From Pseudomonadota bacterium (GTDB taxonomy: Bacteria > Pseudomonadota > Alphaproteobacteria > Sphingomonadales > Sphingomonadaceae), in NCBI GenBank assembly GCA_030271595.1, contig JARXKO010000042.1:1-9629 (forward strand): 9,629 nucleotides of DNA, given 5' to 3'. The notes under the pieces are model-generated. The model saw only the letters and a list, made by a program, of their open reading frames with translations. It did not search any database and had not been told where the DNA came from. This document shows, one piece after another, positions 6,780 through 9,629 of the stretch (positions are counted from its first letter, which is position 1; each line of letters opens with the position of its first letter). Both the position numbers and the translations under genes were made by a program.

Positions 6780-6793
6780 TTGGCAATTCCCAA
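6780..6793. promoter_or_regulatory. Near-palindrome in the divergent intergenic region (candidate operator)
   Basis: TTGGCAATTCCCAA is symmetric at 6 of 7 arm positions (one C-C mismatch). It lies between the regulator gene (start 6740, minus) and the PepSY gene (start 6870, plus). OmpR-type proteins usually bind direct repeats, so this may be a site for another factor or chance. Confidence 0.3.
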
Positions 6794-6869
6794 TCTTGAT
6801 GTGAGGGTGGGCGAAGGCTGGACCTTCTATCGCCATGGTCAGGCAAACAAGCCTTTAGAGGAGTCCATC

Positions 6870-7181
6870 ATGCGTAAACTTATCACCGCGACCGCCGTTG
6901 CACTATTGTTTGCGACCGGCGCCGTCGCCGCGTTGCCGAAGCATTTCGCTGGAGCCAAGCTGATGCCGTCGGCCAAGGTGTCGCTGGCCCAGGCGCGCAA
7001 GGCGGCGTTGACGGCGCATCCCGGCGTGATCACCGACCAAGAGCTCGAAAAGGAGGGCGGCGGAACCGGCCTGCGCTACTCGTTCGACATCAAGGCCAAG
7101 GGCAAGACCTTCGAAGTCGGAGTCGACGCCCGCACCGGCAAGGTGCTGGAGAACAAGGCCGAAGGCCCTAACCCCGACTGA
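6870..7181 (+). CDS. Small secreted PepSY-domain protein
   Basis: A 103-residue protein with a signal peptide (MRKLITATAVALLFATGAVA, cleavage near residue 20) and a single PepSY domain filling the rest. The family pattern is visible as SLAQARKAAL..HPG, then QELEKEGGGTGLRYSFDI, then KTFEVGVDARTGKVL. PepSY domains are small periplasmic or extracytoplasmic modules often linked to inhibition or regulation of other proteins, including proteases and sensor kinases. The start at 6870 has AGAGGAG 6 bases upstream. It is divergent from the two-component operon and followed by a terminator-like hairpin, then by the COG4705 gene. It is a plausible output, or periplasmic modulator, of the neighbouring kinase, but the sequence does not prove this. 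Confidence 0.88.
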   Translation: MRKLITATAVALLFATGAVAALPKHFAGAKLMPSAKVSLAQARKAALTAHPGVITDQELEKEGGGTGLRYSFDIKAKGKTFEVGVDARTGKVLENKAEGPNPD

Positions 7182-7199
7182 GACTGATCCGGCCCGATA

Positions 7200-7238
7200 G
7201 CGAGGCGTGGCTCCATTTGCCGCGCCTCGCGTTGTTTG
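7200..7238 (+). terminator. Terminator-like hairpin after the PepSY gene
   Basis: GCGAGGCGTGGC (7200-7211) and GCCGCGCCTCGC (7219-7230) form a 12 bp stem with one G-U pair and a 7-base loop, followed by GTTGTTTG. The stem is very strong but the T-tract is interrupted, so termination may be partial and let some reading through into the COG4705 gene. Confidence 0.55.
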
Positions 7239-7285
7239 CGACGCCGTCATGTGACACTGCTTCAAACAGTTTGAGGAATGACCCG

Positions 7286-8116
7286 ATGAACGACCGCCCG
7301 CAGACCGAGCATGATGTTTTTCAGCATGCGCTGTCCAAGGTGCCCGCGATCACGCTCGGCTTCTGGGTGATCAAGATTCTCGCCACCACGCTTGGCGAAA
7401 CCGGCGGCGATAGCGTGTCGATGAGCTGGCTCGGCGAAACCACTCCCGGCGCGGCGGCGAGCCCCTACAACGGCTATCTTGTCGGCACGTTGATCTTTGG
7501 CGGGCTTCTCGCCGCCCTCGTCTGGGTCCAGATCCGGGCCCGCCGCTTCAATCCGTGGCTCTACTGGCTGACGATCATCGCCTCGACCACCGCCGGCACG
7601 ACCCTCGCCGACTTCGCCGACCGCTCGCTCGGGATCGGCTATCCCGGCGGTTCGCTGCTCCTCCTCGGCTGCGTCCTGACCTCGCTGTTTGCGTGGTACC
7701 GGACGACCGGGACGATCGACGTCAACACCGTCGCCAGCCCGCGCGAGGAGAGCTTCTACTGGCTGACGATCACTTTCTCCCAGACGCTCGGTACCGCGCT
7801 TGGCGACTGGGTGGCCGATGCCGGGCTCGGCTATTCGGGCGGGGCATTGGTGTTCGGCGCCGGGCTTGCGGTGCTTGCCGCGCTTTACGCCTTCACCAAG
7901 ATGTCGCGGGTGACCTTGTTCTGGGCGGCGTTCATTCTCACCCGGCCGCTCGGCGCGACGGTCGGCGATTTCCTCGACAAGCCGATCGCCAAGGGCGGAC
8001 TGGCGACGAGCCGGCCGATCGCCACGCTCATTCTCGCAGTGTTGATCGTCGCACTGGTCCTGATCCTGCCCCAGCGCGCCGGATCGCACCCGCGCAATAT
8101 GCCCGAGGAAGCCTAG
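7286..8116 (+). CDS. COG4705-type polytopic membrane protein with four internal repeats
   Basis: A 276-residue integral membrane protein that I recognise as the uncharacterised COG4705 ('membrane-anchored protein') family. It contains four copies of a pattern: aromatic-Trp, hydrophobic stretch, T/S-x-T/P-x-G-x-x-x-G/A-D. Copies: FWVIKILATTLGETGGD (26-42), YWLTIIASTTAGTTLAD (93-109), YWLTITFSQTLGTALGD (158-174) and FWAAFILTRPLGATVGD (212-228). Each is followed by a second hydrophobic segment, so about eight membrane passes in four hairpins are expected, with an Asp buried or at the membrane edge in each unit. No transport or enzymatic role is established that I know of. The start at 7286 has GAGG 9 bases upstream. 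It lies 104 bases after the PepSY gene on the same strand, separated by a hairpin. It converges with the L,D-transpeptidase, sharing CTAG as both stops. Confidence 0.82.
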   Translation: MNDRPQTEHDVFQHALSKVPAITLGFWVIKILATTLGETGGDSVSMSWLGETTPGAAASPYNGYLVGTLIFGGLLAALVWVQIRARRFNPWLYWLTIIASTTAGTTLADFADRSLGIGYPGGSLLLLGCVLTSLFAWYRTTGTIDVNTVASPREESFYWLTITFSQTLGTALGDWVADAGLGYSGGALVFGAGLAVLAALYAFTKMSRVTLFWAAFILTRPLGATVGDFLDKPIAKGGLATSRPIATLILAVLIVALVLILPQRAGSHPRNMPEEA

Positions 8117-9114
8117 GTTCCGGGCTTGTCGTCGCCGGCGTCGAGCACCGTCTGCTCGCGCCCGGTGGTATCGGGGCTGACCTTGGCCTGGGTGACGAGG
8201 ACCGTCGTCCCCGGCGTGATCACCGAGCGCATTGCCTTCACGAACTCCGCCGGCAGGCGCATCTGCTCGACCCGTTCGGTACTGATGACCTCGGCCGGCT
8301 CGCCGGTGAGGTCGCCGACCCCGACCTGGATCCATTGCGGATTCTTGCCGCCGGTCAGGGTCATCACCTGGGCTTCGGTGGTCTGCTGGGCGACAACCGC
8401 ATGGGCGCGGCCGATTTCAACCCCGTGGCGCAGCACCACGACCTGCTGGTCGCCGGTTGAAATGATGATCGACACCGGTCCCTCGGGCGCCGCGGCGGGG
8501 TTCCACACAAACGCCTGATCGGGCGCGATCGGCATCGCCGCGACGGCATTGAGTCCCTGCATGTCGGGGGCCAGAACTCCGGCCGGCGGACGCTTGACCG
8601 GATCTTCATGACCGCCGGCGATGACCACCGTCCCGCCCATCGGCATGGCGTCGAACAGCGCTTTGGAAAAAGCCATCGGCAAATGGACGCAGCCGTGGCT
8701 TTCGGGATAGCCGGGAAGTCCGCCAGCATGAAGCGCGACCCCGCCCCAGGTCAGCCGCTGCTGATAAGGCATGGAGGCATTGTTGTACTTCTTCGAGAAA
8801 TGCTCCTTGTTTTTCTCGAGGATCGTGAACACGCCGGTCGGCGTGTCGAACCCGGGCCGCCCCGAGCTGATCGTGCTAACCCCGATGCGGATGCCATTGC
8901 GATAGACCGTGGCCAGCTGACGGCCGAGGTCCACATAGACCAGGATTGGCCCGGTTGGCGCGATCTTGGGGTACCACAGCCACTGCCCCGGCTTGAGCGC
9001 CTCGGCTTCCTTGGCGAGCTTGAGCTCGGCCGGTTTGGGCGCGCCCTGGGCGAGCAGCGGCGCCGAGCCCGCCACCAGCAGGCAAGTCGCCAGGATCATC
9101 CATCGCGTCTTCAT
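8113..9114 (-). CDS. Secreted L,D-transpeptidase (YkuD domain) with an extra C-terminal half
   Basis: A 333-residue exported L,D-transpeptidase. The N-terminus MKTRWMILATCLLVAGSAPLLAQG is a signal peptide. The YkuD domain spans about 54-168 and carries the active-site motif: H129 in ALHAGG, then SHGCVH with Ser139, His140 and the catalytic Cys142. These enzymes make 3-3 cross-links in peptidoglycan or attach proteins to it in the periplasm. Residues about 173-333 are not part of a standard YkuD domain; they begin with a stretch resembling the first strands of the catalytic domain (GPVSIIISTGDQQ...RHGVEIG against GPILVYVDLGRQL...RNGIRIG). The start at 9114 has AGGGGA 8 bases upstream; an earlier ATG at 9165 lies upstream of the predicted transcription start. 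A candidate promoter is at 9145-9172. The physiological substrate is not shown by the sequence. Confidence 0.9.
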   Translation of the reverse strand: MKTRWMILATCLLVAGSAPLLAQGAPKPAELKLAKEAEALKPGQWLWYPKIAPTGPILVYVDLGRQLATVYRNGIRIGVSTISSGRPGFDTPTGVFTILEKNKEHFSKKYNNASMPYQQRLTWGGVALHAGGLPGYPESHGCVHLPMAFSKALFDAMPMGGTVVIAGGHEDPVKRPPAGVLAPDMQGLNAVAAMPIAPDQAFVWNPAAAPEGPVSIIISTGDQQVVVLRHGVEIGRAHAVVAQQTTEAQVMTLTGGKNPQWIQVGVGDLTGEPAEVISTERVEQMRLPAEFVKAMRSVITPGTTVLVTQAKVSPDTTGREQTVLDAGDDKPGT

Positions 9115-9144
9115 CGCCCCGTTCCCCTGTCTCGGCGTCGCCAT

Positions 9145-9172
9145 ATCATAACGAACCCTCGGCACATCGCAA
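9145..9172 (-). promoter_or_regulatory. Candidate promoter of the L,D-transpeptidase gene
   Basis: On the minus strand TTGCGA (9172-9167, 4/6 match to TTGACA) and TATGAT (9150-9145, 5/6 match to TATAAT) are 16 bases apart. Transcription would start near 9138, about 24 bases before the ATG at 9114. The -35 box overlaps the T-tract of the upstream pnp terminator by two bases. Confidence 0.5.
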
Positions 9173-9203
9173 AACGCCCCCGGCCGATTGGGCCGGAGGG
9201 CGT
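9171..9203 (-). terminator. pnp: Intrinsic terminator of pnp
   Basis: On the minus strand ACGCCC-T-CCGGCC (9203-9191) pairs with GGCCGG-GGGCGT, with one bulged T and a 5-base loop CAATC, giving 12 bp. It is followed by TTTT (9174-9171). It lies 28 bases after the pnp stop. The stem is strong and the T-tract short. Confidence 0.7.
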
Positions 9204-9231
9204 CTGCACATCGAGAATGTGGCGCTTGAGC

Positions 9232-9629
9232 TTATTCGTCGCCGGTCAGGAAGGCGGGCGAGAAGCCGGGCGCCGGGCCGTCGTCCTTGCCGCCCTCGCT
9301 GTCGCGGCGCGGGCCGCGATCGCCGCGACCTTCGCTCCTGGGTCCACGGTCGCGATCGCCGCCGCGTCCACCATCGCGTCCGCCGCCGTCGCGACGGGGA
9401 CCACGATCGCGGTCGCCGCCACGGCCGCCGCCGCCATCGCGGCGCGGGCCACGATCGCCGCGGCCTTCGCCCCTGGGACCACGGTCGCCGCCTTCACGCG
9501 GTTCGCGCGGGGGGCGGGTGTCGGCGATTTCCTCGCCGGTTTCCTGATCGACCAAGCGCATCGACAGACGCACCTTGCCGCGAGAATCGACCTCGACCAG
9601 CTTGACCTTGACCTCCTGGCCTTCGCTCA
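9232..9629 (-). CDS. pnp: Polynucleotide phosphorylase, C-terminal end (partial)
   Basis: The last 131 residues of a gene running out of the right edge. The first visible part, [18 protein letters not shown] followed by VRLSMR, is the end of an S1 RNA-binding domain as found at the C-terminus of polynucleotide phosphorylase, the 3'-to-5' phosphorolytic exoribonuclease of the degradosome. It is followed by '[20 protein letters not shown]' and an Arg/Gly/Asp-rich tail (about 41-109). The end, [13 protein letters not shown], is a hydrophobic-acidic cap that I associate with alphaproteobacterial PNPases. The RG-rich tail probably adds RNA or protein contacts; this is inference. The catalytic core lies outside the window, so the name rests on the S1 end and the tail. 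A different S1-domain protein is possible but less likely. An intrinsic terminator follows at 9171-9203. Confidence 0.82.
   Translation of the reverse strand, partial: SEGQEVKVKLVEVDSRGKVRLSMRLVDQETGEEIADTRPPREPREGGDRGPRGEGRGDRGPRRDGGGGRGGDRDRGPRRDGGGRDGGRGGDRDRGPRSEGRGDRGPRRDSEGGKDDGPAPGFSPAFLTGDE
9303..9488 (-). repeat. In-frame DNA repeats coding for the RG-rich PNPase tail
   Basis: A block at 9303-9353 recurs at 9438-9488 with about 4 differences in 51 bases and an offset of 135 bases (45 codons). The protein repeats are [15 protein letters not shown] (tail side) and [15 protein letters not shown]. Between them are shorter GGDRDRGPR units. The identity is at DNA level, not just amino-acid composition, which points to duplication. 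Confidence 0.75.

Noticed and set aside
7262..8335. Open frame of 357 codons opposite the COG4705 gene
   Set aside because: It is low in hydrophobic structure and rich in Arg/Gly/Glu, has no ribosome site, and spans the junction of two real convergent genes.
9303..9488. Repeats read at first as a possible CRISPR-like or intergenic array
   Set aside because: They are in frame inside the PNPase C-terminal coding region and have irregular spacing without unique spacers.
9219..9605. Arg-rich frame on the plus strand opposite the PNPase tail
   Set aside because: It is produced by reading the RG-repeat DNA in the wrong strand. It has no start signal and no similarity to a known family.

Overview
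The window is GC-rich, densely coded chromosomal DNA that looks like an alphaproteobacterium of the sphingomonad group. This is inferred from a DUF4893 lipoprotein, the style of the two-component system, a PNPase with an Arg/Gly-rich tail and the overall codon use; no species can be named. I see no transposase, phage gene, CRISPR array or toxin-antitoxin pair, and most of the window reads as ordinary core or near-core genome.

Layout from left to right. At the left edge is the last stretch of a + strand gene, possibly an aldo/keto reductase. A minus-strand pair follows: a DUF4893 lipoprotein and a secreted M20D amidohydrolase, tightly spaced and probably one operon. Divergent from it is a membrane-anchored neutral zinc metallopeptidase (YpfJ type). 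Next is a minus-strand NADP-dependent MDR reductase. About 500 bases without protein genes then hold a candidate structured RNA on the minus strand, ending in a good intrinsic terminator, and a tRNA-Ala(CGC) on the plus strand.

The central part is a signalling locus: an OmpR-type response regulator and its overlapping sensor histidine kinase on the minus strand. They are divergent from a small secreted PepSY protein and a COG4705-type polytopic membrane protein on the plus strand. The arrangement suggests that the kinase pair controls the PepSY and membrane genes, or is tuned by the PepSY protein in the periplasm; this is inference.

At the right end are a secreted L,D-transpeptidase, which shares its stop tetranucleotide CTAG with the convergent COG4705 gene, and the C-terminal end of polynucleotide phosphorylase (pnp), with an S1 domain and an RG-rich tail.

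The points most worth a second look are the unidentified rod-like RNA at 4278-4466, the four-fold internal repeat of the COG4705 protein, the apparently duplicated and decayed second half of the L,D-transpeptidase, and the DNA-level repeats in the pnp tail. I did not find a clearly new multi-gene system.
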